From the NCBI RefSeq assembly GCF_001641125.1, contig NZ_LWLP01000001.1:934883-998882 (forward strand): a stretch of DNA of 64,000 nt. Direction: 5' to 3'. How positions within the stretch are numbered: the first letter of the stretch is position 1; each line of letters begins with the position of its first letter. Both the position numbers and the translations under genes were made by a program. Below the pieces are notes generated by a model. That model saw nothing but the letters and a program-made list of their open reading frames with translations. It did no database searches and had not been told where the DNA came from. This DNA comes from Arthrobacter sp. OY3WO11. Lineage in GTDB: Bacteria > Actinomycetota > Actinomycetes > Actinomycetales > Micrococcaceae. Shown one piece after another: positions 7,398-15,864 of this stretch.

Positions 7398-8816
7398 CTA
7401 CGCCCGGACAAGCGCCAGGACCCGGTCCCGGATGCGTTCCATGGTGGCCCGGTCCGTGGCTTCCGCGTTGAGCCGGAGGAAGGGCTCGGTGTTGGACGGC
7501 CGCAGGTTGAACCAGTAGCTGCCATCGTTGGCCGTGAACGTGCTGCCGTCCAGGGTGTCGATCGTGATGTCCTCGCCGGCGAAATCTGCGCGGACGCGCT
7601 CCACGGCTGCGGGCTTGTCATCCACTTCGGAGTTGATTTCGCCGGAGCTGACGTAGGGTTCGTATTCCCGGCCCAGCTCGGAAAGGGGGCCGTCCTGTTC
7701 ACCCAGGGCGGCCAGGACGTGCATGGCCGCCAGCATGCCTGTGTCCGCGTTCCAGAAGTCGCGGAAGTAGAAGTGGGCCGAGTGTTCCCCGCCGAAGACC
7801 GCGCCTTCCTCCGCCATGACGGCCTTGATGAAGGAATGGCCCACGCGGGTACGGACGGCGCGGCCGCCGTCGTGCTCTACGAGCTCTGACACGGCGCGTG
7901 AAGTGAGCAGGTTGTGGATGATCGTGGGGGTCTCTTCACCCTGTGCCTTCGCGCGGGCGATCTCGCGGCGCGCCACCATCCCGGTGATGGCCGACGGCGA
8001 GACAGGGTTGCCCGTCTCGTCCACCACGAAGCAGCGGTCGGCGTCGCCGTCGAAGGCAAGGCCAATGTCTGCGCCGTGCTCCACCACTGCCGCCTGCAGG
8101 TCGCGGAGGTTTTCAGGCTCCAGCGGGTTGGCGGGATGGTTGGGGAAGGAACCGTCCAGCTCGAAGTACAGGGGAATGATGTCAAGGGGAAGCTTGGGGA
8201 GCAGGGTGTCGCCCAGCACTGCGGGGGTGGTGAGGCCGGCCATGCCGTTGCCCGCGTCCACTACCACCTTCAGCGGGCGGGAGCCGGAAAGGTCCACCAG
8301 CTTGCGGAGGTACTCGGAGTAGTCCTTGAGCACGTCCCTGACGCCGATCTGCCCGCGCTTTTCGGCAGCCGGCATGGAACCCGCATTGAGGTACTGCTCA
8401 GCCAGCGCCTGGATGTCCTTGAGCCCGGACTCGGAGGAGATGGGTACTGCGCCGGCCTTGGACATCTTGATGCCGTTGTAGCCGGCGGGGTTGTGGCTGG
8501 CAGTGAAGGTGGCGCCGGCGCGGTTCAGGTAACCGCACGCAAAGTAGAGCTCATCAGTGGAGATCAGGTCCAGCAGCTCAACGTTGGCGCCGCGGATGGC
8601 CGCGCCGTTGGCGAAAGCCTTGCTGAAGTCGGGGGAGGACGGGCGCATGTCGCCGCCCACCAGGATGGTCTGGCCTTCGAGTTTGAGGACGTCCACGAAA
8701 GCGGCCCCCACGGCTTCGACGATTTCGGCGGTGATGGACTCGCCTACGATGCCCCGGACGTCGTACGCCTTGAAGGATGCCGAAAGGTCAAAAGCCGTTG
8801 TCTGTTCGCTAGTCAC
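7398..8816 (-). CDS. manB: Phosphomannomutase/phosphoglucomutase
   Basis: The 472-residue alpha-D-phosphohexomutase interconverts hexose 1- and 6-phosphates and so feeds sugar nucleotides, cell-wall precursors and glucan storage. It shows the family's four active-site loops in order: TASHNP with the phosphoserine (about residue 105), GDADRC for the metal, GGEHSAHFYF for the sugar and RPSNTEP for the phosphate. I chose the GTG at 8816 (VTSEQTTAFDL). A TAAGAT hexamer lies exactly 7 bases before it, giving a leaderless mRNA, whereas the open frame upstream to 9143 overlaps the divergent helicase gene. The next gene follows after 6 bases. Confidence 0.92.
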   Translation of the reverse strand: MTSEQTTAFDLSASFKAYDVRGIVGESITAEIVEAVGAAFVDVLKLEGQTILVGGDMRPSSPDFSKAFANGAAIRGANVELLDLISTDELYFACGYLNRAGATFTASHNPAGYNGIKMSKAGAVPISSESGLKDIQALAEQYLNAGSMPAAEKRGQIGVRDVLKDYSEYLRKLVDLSGSRPLKVVVDAGNGMAGLTTPAVLGDTLLPKLPLDIIPLYFELDGSFPNHPANPLEPENLRDLQAAVVEHGADIGLAFDGDADRCFVVDETGNPVSPSAITGMVARREIARAKAQGEETPTIIHNLLTSRAVSELVEHDGGRAVRTRVGHSFIKAVMAEEGAVFGGEHSAHFYFRDFWNADTGMLAAMHVLAALGEQDGPLSELGREYEPYVSSGEINSEVDDKPAAVERVRADFAGEDITIDTLDGSTFTANDGSYWFNLRPSNTEPFLRLNAEATDRATMERIRDRVLALVRA

Positions 8817-8823
8817 GGGCTTT

Positions 8824-8851
8824 ATCTTACGGTGAAGCCGGAGCTCGGCAA
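8824..8851 (-). promoter_or_regulatory. Promoter of the phosphomannomutase gene
   Basis: On the minus strand, TTGCCG (8846-8851) and TAAGAT (8824-8829) are 16 bases apart. The -10 ends 7 bases before the GTG start, so transcription should begin at or next to the start codon. Confidence 0.5.
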
Positions 8852-8977
8852 TTGAGGGAGGGCTATTTTTGTGGATAAACACATCTGGAGTAGTGGCCTT
8901 CAGCCCCTGGCGTCCGAAATCCACATAGCGGCGGCAGCGCGTTCCCGGGTGTCGGACGTGGCTGGGATACTGAATCA

Positions 8978-11185
8978 ATGGTCGATAACCAGCACGCCAC
9001 CGCCCTCTCTGAACCAGCACTTTCTGAACCAGCAACCACTGACGTCCCTCCCTCGACAGCAACGCACGCACAGGCCCTCGAGGTCCTCCGCGAGCTGGTC
9101 GGCAACCCGGCGGCCGGCTTCCACGAGGGCCAATTTGAAGCAATAGAGGCGTTGGTCGACGGCGGCCGGAGGGCCTTGGTTGTGCAGCGCACCGGCTGGG
9201 GAAAATCGGCAGTATATTTCGTGGCTTCCCTGCTGTTGCGCCGCAGGGGCGCCGGCCCTACTCTGATCGTCTCGCCGCTCCTGGCCCTGATGCGGGACCA
9301 GGTGGCCGCCGCCGCCCGCGCCGGGGTGCGCGCAGTGGCCATCAACTCCGCCAACCAGTTGGAGTGGGACAGCGTCCGCGAGCAGCTCGCCGCTGACCAG
9401 GTTGACGTCCTGCTGGTTTCACCGGAACGGTTGACCAACCCTTCCTTCCGTGAAAACCAGCTGCCGGAACTGATCCGCCGGACCGGCTTGCTGGTGATTG
9501 ACGAGGCCCACTGCATCTCAGACTGGGGCCACGATTTCCGCCCCGACTACCGCCGGATCGCGGACCTGATCACCCAGTTGCCGGACACGGTCCCGGTGCT
9601 CGCCACCACCGCCACGGCCAACTCACGGGTTGTGCACGACATCGAAGAGCAGCTTGGGGCCGGCGTCCTGACTATCCGCGGTGCGCTTGGCCGGGACTCT
9701 CTGCGGCTGGGCGTCCTGTCCCTCCCCGACGCCAAACAGCGCCTTGGCTGGCTGCTGACGCATCTGGCGGACCTGCCGGGCAGCGGAATCATCTACACGC
9801 TAACGGTGTCCGCGGCGGAGGACACGGCCAGGCTGCTGGCCGAGGCCGGCCACGAAGTGCTTGCCTATACGGGCCGGACGGACCCCGCAGACAGGGAGCG
9901 GGCAGAGCAGCTCCTGAAGGACAACCAGGTCAAGGCACTGGTGGCCACCTCAGCCCTGGGGATGGGATTCGACAAACCCGACCTGGGTTTTGTTGTCCAC
10001 CTAGGGGCGCCCTCTTCCCCCGTTGCCTATTACCAGCAGGTGGGCCGTGCAGGCCGTGGGGCGGCCAACGCCGACGTCCTGCTGCTTCCCGGCCCGGAAG
10101 ACCGCGACATTTGGCAGTACTTCGCTACCGCCTCCATGCCCTCTGAAGAGAAGGCAGCGGCCGTCCTTACCGCCCTGGCAGAAGCGGGCACCGCACTTTC
10201 CACAGTTGCCCTGGAAGCGCGGGTTGACCTTCGCCGCACTCCGCTGGAACTGCTGCTGAAGGTGCTGTCGGTGGACGGAGCAGTGGAACGGGTGGGCGGC
10301 GGATGGCGGTCCACCGGCCAGCCCTGGATGTACGACGCCGAGCGGTACCAGCGCATTTCTGAAGCCCGCGTGGACGAGCAGGACTCCATGGTGATCTATC
10401 AGGACACGGCCGGTTGCCGGATGGAGTACATCACCTCCGTACTGGATGACGAGACCGCCCACGCCTGTGGCCGGTGCGACAACTGCGCCGGGCAGTGGTT
10501 CCGGGCAGATATTGCTGAACAGGCCACGGCCGCGGCCAGCCAGACCCTCAGCAGGGCAGGCGGGGTGCTGGAGGCGCGGCTGCAGTGGCCCAGCGGAATG
10601 GACCGCCTCGGAGTTTCGGTGAAGGGAAAGCTCAAACCGAGTGAGGGGCTCGCCGAGGGACGCGTCCTGGCAAGGCTGACAGATCTTGGCTGGGGCGGTG
10701 CACTGCGCGAGCTGTTCGCGGCCGGCGCCGCAGACCGGCCGGTCGATCCGGGCATGCTGCAAGCCTGCGTCCAGGTTCTGCGCGAGTGGGGCGCCGGAGA
10801 CTCACGCAATCCCGGCTGGAGCGGGGCAGGACGGCCTGCCGCCATCGTCAGCGTCCCTTCGCGAGGCAAGCCGGAGCTGGTGGGCTCCCTTGCCCGGGGC
10901 ATTTCCGAGATCGGGCGCATCCCGTACCTGGGAGAGCTGCAGCTGGCCCACGGGGGTCCTGCCGGAAGCCGCGGAGGCAACAGTGCTTACCGCCTGGCGG
11001 GGGTGTGGGACCGGCTGGTGGTGGGGCCCGAACTTGAGGCGGCGCTGGGTTCCCTGCAGGGCGGCAGCGTGATGCTGATAGACGACATCGTGGACAGCAG
11101 GTGGACGCTAACGGTTGCCGGCCGGGCACTTCGCCAGGCAGGTGCGGGGGCTGTCCTTCCCCTCGTGCTGGCGCAGGCCGGCTAG
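8978..11185 (+). CDS. rqlH: RecQ-like DNA helicase with C-terminal phosphoribosyltransferase-like domain (RqlH type)
   Basis: A 735-residue ATP-dependent DNA helicase. Helicase motifs run through the first ~370 residues: the GWGKS Walker A core, the DEAHCISDWGHDFR Walker B and RecQ loop, ATTATA, and QQVGRAGRG as motif VI. A tetracysteine zinc module follows at about 480-505, ending CGRCDNC. The C-terminal part holds no HRDC domain; instead VMLIDDIVDSRWT (about residue 702) is a PRPP-loop motif of the phosphoribosyltransferase/ComF fold. This architecture is that described for Mycobacterium smegmatis RqlH, a 3'-5' translocase and helicase. The ATG at 8978 has GATACT 6 bases upstream and no Shine-Dalgarno sequence, so the mRNA is probably leaderless. 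It is divergent from phosphomannomutase. Confidence 0.93.
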   Translation: MVDNQHATALSEPALSEPATTDVPPSTATHAQALEVLRELVGNPAAGFHEGQFEAIEALVDGGRRALVVQRTGWGKSAVYFVASLLLRRRGAGPTLIVSPLLALMRDQVAAAARAGVRAVAINSANQLEWDSVREQLAADQVDVLLVSPERLTNPSFRENQLPELIRRTGLLVIDEAHCISDWGHDFRPDYRRIADLITQLPDTVPVLATTATANSRVVHDIEEQLGAGVLTIRGALGRDSLRLGVLSLPDAKQRLGWLLTHLADLPGSGIIYTLTVSAAEDTARLLAEAGHEVLAYTGRTDPADRERAEQLLKDNQVKALVATSALGMGFDKPDLGFVVHLGAPSSPVAYYQQVGRAGRGAANADVLLLPGPEDRDIWQYFATASMPSEEKAAAVLTALAEAGTALSTVALEARVDLRRTPLELLLKVLSVDGAVERVGGGWRSTGQPWMYDAERYQRISEARVDEQDSMVIYQDTAGCRMEYITSVLDDETAHACGRCDNCAGQWFRADIAEQATAAASQTLSRAGGVLEARLQWPSGMDRLGVSVKGKLKPSEGLAEGRVLARLTDLGWGGALRELFAAGAADRPVDPGMLQACVQVLREWGAGDSRNPGWSGAGRPAAIVSVPSRGKPELVGSLARGISEIGRIPYLGELQLAHGGPAGSRGGNSAYRLAGVWDRLVVGPELEAALGSLQGGSVMLIDDIVDSRWTLTVAGRALRQAGAGAVLPLVLAQAG

Positions 11186-11226
11186 CGCGGGAGATGCTCA
11201 CACGTGGCCCGCTTTGATGCGGTAAC

Positions 11227-11246
11227 GGCCAGGGCGGGCCCTGGCC
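11227..11246. terminator. Short hairpin between converging genes
   Basis: GGCCAGGG (11227-11234) pairs with CCCTGGCC (11239-11246) across a four-base loop. It lies between the helicase and efflux-pump stop codons. There is no T-run, so termination strength is uncertain. Confidence 0.5.
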
Positions 11247-11249
11247 GGT

Positions 11250-12683
11250 TCAGGCCCGTTGGGCCCTGCGCTGGCTGACTTCCGCGCCGGCGTGCCGCGG
11301 CAGGAACAGGCTGTCCGCGGTGCTCACCAGCATCAGCACCGCCATCGCGAGGAATGCTCCGCGGAAGGGTCCGGCGGCGTCGTGGGGGAAGGCGCCGAGT
11401 CCGTCGAACAGCCGGATGAGTAGGGCTCCCACGGCGATGCCGGCAGCAGCCGCGAGCTGGACCAGTGTTGCTGAGACCACGTTCGCCGAGGTGAGCTGCG
11501 CAGGCGCGATGTCCGCGTACTGGACCGAGGCGTAGGCGGAGAAACCGATGGAGCGGAACGCCCCGCTGCAGACCAGCAGTGCGAAGGTCAACGGCTCGGG
11601 GGTGTCCGCGGTCAGCAGGGCACAGAGGGCGAAGGTCCCTGCGGAAGCCAACGAGGCAAACACGAGCATTGCCTTGAAGCCAAAGCGCCGGATCAGGGGA
11701 GTTGTGGCCGGCTTGATGCCGATGTTGCCGATAAAGACCGCCGCCACCATGGCACCGGCATGCAGGGGGGACCAGCCGAACCCGGCCTGGAACATCAGCG
11801 GCAGCAGGAACGGGACGGAGCTGATGGTCAGCCGGTAGGCGAACCCGCCGGTGGCCATCGCCCGGAACGTGCGGGTGCTGAAAACCCCAAGGTCAAAGAG
11901 CGGATTGCGGGCCCGGCGCATCCAGAGCACGGCGCACGCCAGGGCAACCGCGCCGGCCGCGGCGCTCAGGGCAGCCCAGGGAGCATCCGGGTGCGTGCTG
12001 GCCAGTTCGAGGCCCACCACCAGTGCCCCCACGCCTAGGGTGGTGAGGGCCAGCCCCAGCCAGTCCAGCCGCCGTCCGCCGTCGCCCGCTCCTGCAGGCA
12101 CCAGCCGGAGAGCTGCCAGGAATGCGGCCGCACCCAGGGGAAGGTTGATCAGGAAGATCCAGTGCCAGGACAGGTACGTGGTCAGCGCCCCGCCAACCAG
12201 GGGAGCCAGGACGGGTGCCAGCAGTCCGGGCCACACCAAGTACGCGGTGGCGCGCAGCAGTTCGGCCTTGGGCGTCCCGCGAAGGACCACAAGGGTTCCG
12301 ACGGGAACCATCATGGCGCCGCCGAACCCCTGGGCGATCCTGCTGAGGGTAAGGGCTGTGAGGTCCTGGCTCAGCGAACACGCCAGTGACGCGATCGTAA
12401 AGATGGCGATGGCAAGGCAAAAGACCCGGCGGGCGCCGAACCGTTCTGCCAGCCAGCCGCTGAGCGGAATGCCCATGGCAACCGTCAGCAGGTATGCCGT
12501 CATGGTGATGTTGATGTCCGGGGCCGGCACCCGGAAGTCGGCAGCGATATTGGGGATGGCCGTTGTGAGGACGGTGCCGTCGAGGAATTCCATAAAGAAG
12601 GTGGCGGCCACCAGGAGGGCCAGGCGGGGACTCCACGCCTGCGCGGTCCCGGGTGCCCCATCCACCGTGTTGCTTGCTGCCAT
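11250..12683 (-). CDS. MFS multidrug efflux transporter, DHA2 (EmrB/QacA) family
   Basis: The 477-residue integral membrane protein should have 14 segments and couple drug export to proton entry. The first segment contains MEFLDGTVLTTAIPNIAADF, the D1 motif of DHA2 pumps. Motif A is LSGWLAERFGARRVF, motif C-like glycine/proline patterns follow at about 150-180, and WHWIFLINLPLGA is characteristic of EmrB relatives. I chose the ATG at 12683, preceded by GGCAGGAT; the open frame extends upstream only into the tRNA-Ser region. The substrate cannot be read from the sequence, and no regulator gene is adjacent. It is the only gene between the helicase and the tRNA. Confidence 0.9.
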   Translation of the reverse strand: MAASNTVDGAPGTAQAWSPRLALLVAATFFMEFLDGTVLTTAIPNIAADFRVPAPDINITMTAYLLTVAMGIPLSGWLAERFGARRVFCLAIAIFTIASLACSLSQDLTALTLSRIAQGFGGAMMVPVGTLVVLRGTPKAELLRATAYLVWPGLLAPVLAPLVGGALTTYLSWHWIFLINLPLGAAAFLAALRLVPAGAGDGGRRLDWLGLALTTLGVGALVVGLELASTHPDAPWAALSAAAGAVALACAVLWMRRARNPLFDLGVFSTRTFRAMATGGFAYRLTISSVPFLLPLMFQAGFGWSPLHAGAMVAAVFIGNIGIKPATTPLIRRFGFKAMLVFASLASAGTFALCALLTADTPEPLTFALLVCSGAFRSIGFSAYASVQYADIAPAQLTSANVVSATLVQLAAAAGIAVGALLIRLFDGLGAFPHDAAGPFRGAFLAMAVLMLVSTADSLFLPRHAGAEVSQRRAQRA

Positions 12684-12791
12684 CCGTTCATCCTGCCACC
12701 GGCACAACATGCAGGGCGCCCGCTGTCCGTACCCCGGACGCAGGAACCGGACAGAAAAGGCCAGGAACGCAAAAAGCCCGGAACGCAAAAA

Positions 12792-12814
12792 GGCCCCGGT
12801 CAAGGACCGGGGCC
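12792..12814 (-). terminator. Intrinsic terminator of tRNA-Ser(GCT)
   Basis: Ten-base arms GGCCCCGGTC (12792-12801) and the complement at 12805-12814 enclose AAG. On the minus strand the stem is followed by five T residues, which is a textbook intrinsic terminator. It ends 6 bases beyond the tRNA. Confidence 0.88.
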
Positions 12815-12820
12815 AAAACG

Positions 12821-12908
12821 CGGAGACGGGGGGATTTGAACCCCCGGTGGAGTTGTGCCCCACACTTCATTAGCAGTGAAGCCCATTCGGCCGCTCTGGC
12901 ACGTCTCC
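12821..12908 (-). tRNA. tRNA-Ser (anticodon GCT)
   Basis: The complementary strand gives acceptor stem GGAGACG/CGTCTCC, an anticodon stem CTTCA/TGAAG with loop CTGCTAA (anticodon GCT), the long variable arm of class II serine tRNAs, and T-loop TTCAAAT. The discriminator is G, as required for seryl-tRNA synthetase. CCA is not encoded. Confidence 0.97.
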
Positions 12909-13034
12909 AATTGCTATTCCTAGCCCACCAAGGATACGCAGAACGGGCCATGCAGTGCAAAACGGACCACCGGCCAGTTCACAGCACTCCGCAAAGCACC
13001 CAGCAGTTGCCCGCTGCCGGTTTCACTGCCTGCC

Positions 13035-13559
13035 TTACTGCCGGGGCTGCCCGCCCCGGACCATCCGGATTTCGCGGAGGTGTTCCCAGTCCGGGATGGT
13101 GTCCGCCGCACCGTCGGATTCGAAACCGAAGTGCCGGTAGAAGCCAATGGCGCGCCCGTTGTCCGCTGCCACCCAGAGGCTCGCCGGGCTGGGGCCCAGG
13201 GCGGCCTCGAGGAGGCGGCGTCCCAGGCCAAGCCCCTGGTGTGACGCCAGCAGGTACAGTCCCCAAAGTTCCAGGTCACCGGACGACGGCGGCGGGGCAG
13301 CATGCGTCGCATCCTCGGCAGGCACGTGGCGGACGCCCGCGAATCCAACCAAAGTGCCGCCGTCGCACGCCACCCACACAACGGCCGGTTCGGCCGACTC
13401 CAGCAGGTGCCGCCAGAGAGGCAGCCGGTCGGCCGGCACCCGGGAGGCCAGAAACCCGTCGGACAGCATCCCGCGGTAGGTCTCCTGCCAGCAGCGGACG
13501 TGGACCTCCGCCAGCCCTTCAACGTCGGCAGGCTCCGCCCGCCGCAGGTCCAGGACCAC
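13035..13559 (-). CDS. GNAT-family N-acetyltransferase
   Basis: A 174-residue acetyltransferase of the GCN5 superfamily. The acetyl-CoA loop is SHQGLGLGRRLLEAAL, preceded by the strand DLELWGLYLL, and the fold ends with NGRAIGFYRHFGFESDG, a typical GNAT motif B. The substrate is unknown; the WQETYRGMLSDGF region near the N-terminus is common among small-molecule acetyltransferases of this type. I chose the GTG at 13559, two bases after the prolyl oligopeptidase stop; another GTG at 13592 overlaps that gene and is the alternative. The tight junction means the two genes form an operon. Confidence 0.85.
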   Translation of the reverse strand: MVLDLRRAEPADVEGLAEVHVRCWQETYRGMLSDGFLASRVPADRLPLWRHLLESAEPAVVWVACDGGTLVGFAGVRHVPAEDATHAAPPPSSGDLELWGLYLLASHQGLGLGRRLLEAALGPSPASLWVAADNGRAIGFYRHFGFESDGAADTIPDWEHLREIRMVRGGQPRQ

Positions 13560-13561
13560 CG

Positions 13562-15799
13562 CTACACCAGGCCGCCTGCCAGGGCCTTCCACAGGAAGTG
13601 CTGGCTCCGTGCCTGGAGTGCCGCCGCCTGCCGGTTGTCCGAGGCCCCGGCGTGCCCGCCCTCCAGCGCCTCGTGGAACCAGACGTTCGGAATGCCCATG
13701 GCCAGCATTCGCGCGGCCATCTTGCGCGCCTGGACCGGACCAACCCGGTCATCGGAGGTTGCAGTCCAAATGAATGTTTCCGGGTATTCCACCCCGTCCT
13801 TGAGCAGGTGGTAGGGGGAGAAGGTCTTGATGAATTCCCACTGCTCGGGGACGTCAGGGTCGCCGTATTCGGCAATCCAGGAGTGGCCGGCGGAAAGCCT
13901 GGTGTAGCGGCGCATGTCCAGCAGCGGCACTCCGCAGGACACGGCACCAAACAGCTCCGGGTACCGGGTCAGCATGTTGCCCACCAGCAGCCCGCCGTTG
14001 GATCCGCCCACGCAGCCCAGCCGTTCACGGGAGGTGACCCCGCGGGACATGAGGTCCCGGGCAACGGCGGCGAAGTCCTGGTAGGCCTTGTGGCGGTTCT
14101 CCTGGAGCGCTGCGCGGTGCCATGCCGGCCCGTACTCGCCGCCGCCGCGGATGTTTGCCACCACGTAGACGCCGCCGCGGGAGTGCGGAGCATCTCCGTC
14201 AGTGCCGGCAGACAAAGGGGTCCGGCGCTCCAGCCAGGCCCTGCCCACAGTCCCGCTGTAGGCCGGCGTGCGGGACACCTCGAACCCGCCGTAACCGGAA
14301 AGCTGCGTGGGATTCTGCCCGTCCAGCGGCAGGTTCCTTGGGGCCACCTGGAAGTAGGGGACGCGGGTTCCGTCATCGGATACGGCGAAATGCTGCTGCA
14401 CTTCATAGTCGCCGTCAGCAAAGAACGACGGCGATGCCTTCACCTCGGCGTGCCGGCTCGCCACGCCGTCTGTCCCGTCAGTGGTCCGTTCCAGGGTGCC
14501 GCGCATCAGCGTGGTGGGAGTGGTGAACCCGGTGGCGACGAGCCAGAAGTCGTCACCCGCACCGCCGTCGGACGCTGCCTCGTCCTCATCGTCGACCGCA
14601 TAGGCGTTCACGTCGTGCAGCGGCGGGCAGGCATCGAGCAGCGTGGAGGCCCAGGCGCCGTCCGGACCGTCTGCCGGGCGGGAAGGATCAAGGACCCGGA
14701 TTTCGGACGAAACATCCTTGAGGAGGTTGAGCAGCAGGAAGTTCCGGGTCCAGCTCCAGGACTGCAGCGACGTGCGGGCGTCGGGGGTAAACAGCACCGC
14801 CAGCTCCCGTGCACCGGCCAGATAGTCCTCGAACCCGCAGGCAAGCAGTGAGCCGGCCGGGTATATGGATTCGCCAACCACCCAGTCCTGCTGTGGCCGG
14901 AACAAGAGCCATTCCCGGTGCGCGCTCACGTTCACATCGGTGGGCACGTCGATCTGCACCCATTCACCGTCCCGCAGCACCAGGTTCTTCCGGTTGAAGA
15001 AGTCGATGTAGTCAACGGCGAAGGTCCGCTCGTATCCGGGAGTGGAGTCGTGCGCCACCACGGCCATCATGTGCTGCTCGGGAACCTCGAACAGCCGTGG
15101 CGCATCGGCCAGCGGGGCGCCGCGCTTCAGCGTGACCGCTGTCCGGGCGTAGGAAGAAGCGGTCTTCGGCAGCCCGTCCGCGGTGGAGGCGACCAGCAGC
15201 GTGTCCGCGTCCAGCCACGACACGTTGCCCTTCGCCGTCGGCAGGTCAAAACCGCCCTGGGCCGGGTCCACGAACGTCCGGCTCTCCACGTCGAACTCCC
15301 GGTACCGGTTCGCATCACCGCCGTCGGGGGAGAGCGCCAGCAGGGCCAGCCGGTAGGGCTCGCCGGCACCGGGGCGCAGGAAGGTTGCGCCGTGGAAGAC
15401 CCATTCCCGGCCCTCGGCTGCAGCCAGCTCATCGACGTCGAGCAGCACGTCCCACTCGGGGGAATCCGTGCAATAGCTCTCCCACGTTGTGCGCCGCCAC
15501 AGGCCCTTGGGGTTGTGCTGGTCCTTCCAGAAGTTGTAGTACCAGTCCCCGCGCTTGCCTACCATGGCGATCCGGTCCGTGGAGTCCAGCACCTCCAGGA
15601 TGCTTCCTTCGAGTTCGGCGTAGTCCGTGTCCTCCAGCAGATCTTCGGTGCGGGAGTTCTGCTCCTTGACCCAGGCAAGCTGCTCTTCGCCGTAGATCTC
15701 CTCCAGCCAGACATTCTCGTCGACGGGCTCGGGCGCGGTTCCGTAGGTGGCCTGGCCGGAGCCGGGCCCGGGCGCTGAATCAGCTTCAGTGGTGGTCAT
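13562..15799 (-). CDS. Prolyl oligopeptidase family serine peptidase (S9A)
   Basis: This 745-residue enzyme cleaves short peptides, usually after proline, in the cytoplasm (no signal peptide is seen). It has an N-terminal beta-propeller region (about 70-430) and a C-terminal alpha/beta hydrolase domain. The catalytic serine is in GCVGGSNGGLLVGN, the aspartate in SDDRVGP and the histidine in EGGHAG near the end. The motif YGGFEVSRTPAY precedes the hydrolase domain, as in S9A members. The ATG at 15799 is preferred over a TTG four codons upstream. It is cotranscribed with the GNAT gene and is divergent from the FAD/NAD-binding gene across a 65-base gap. Confidence 0.93.
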   Translation of the reverse strand: MTTTEADSAPGPGSGQATYGTAPEPVDENVWLEEIYGEEQLAWVKEQNSRTEDLLEDTDYAELEGSILEVLDSTDRIAMVGKRGDWYYNFWKDQHNPKGLWRRTTWESYCTDSPEWDVLLDVDELAAAEGREWVFHGATFLRPGAGEPYRLALLALSPDGGDANRYREFDVESRTFVDPAQGGFDLPTAKGNVSWLDADTLLVASTADGLPKTASSYARTAVTLKRGAPLADAPRLFEVPEQHMMAVVAHDSTPGYERTFAVDYIDFFNRKNLVLRDGEWVQIDVPTDVNVSAHREWLLFRPQQDWVVGESIYPAGSLLACGFEDYLAGARELAVLFTPDARTSLQSWSWTRNFLLLNLLKDVSSEIRVLDPSRPADGPDGAWASTLLDACPPLHDVNAYAVDDEDEAASDGGAGDDFWLVATGFTTPTTLMRGTLERTTDGTDGVASRHAEVKASPSFFADGDYEVQQHFAVSDDGTRVPYFQVAPRNLPLDGQNPTQLSGYGGFEVSRTPAYSGTVGRAWLERRTPLSAGTDGDAPHSRGGVYVVANIRGGGEYGPAWHRAALQENRHKAYQDFAAVARDLMSRGVTSRERLGCVGGSNGGLLVGNMLTRYPELFGAVSCGVPLLDMRRYTRLSAGHSWIAEYGDPDVPEQWEFIKTFSPYHLLKDGVEYPETFIWTATSDDRVGPVQARKMAARMLAMGIPNVWFHEALEGGHAGASDNRQAAALQARSQHFLWKALAGGLV

Positions 15800-15864
15800 T
15801 GGGCCATCCAAACAACTTAGCTGCCGGCGGGCAAGTCACGCGTTCAGCCCGTACGCTGGATGCC

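Noticed and set aside
12821..12908. Mobile element attachment at the tRNA-Ser
   Set aside because: No integrase and no direct repeat of the tRNA 3' end were found nearby.
12653..14851. A 732-residue open frame on the plus strand
   Set aside because: It crosses the tRNA-Ser and runs opposite the acetyltransferase and peptidase genes; it is proline- and arginine-rich noise.
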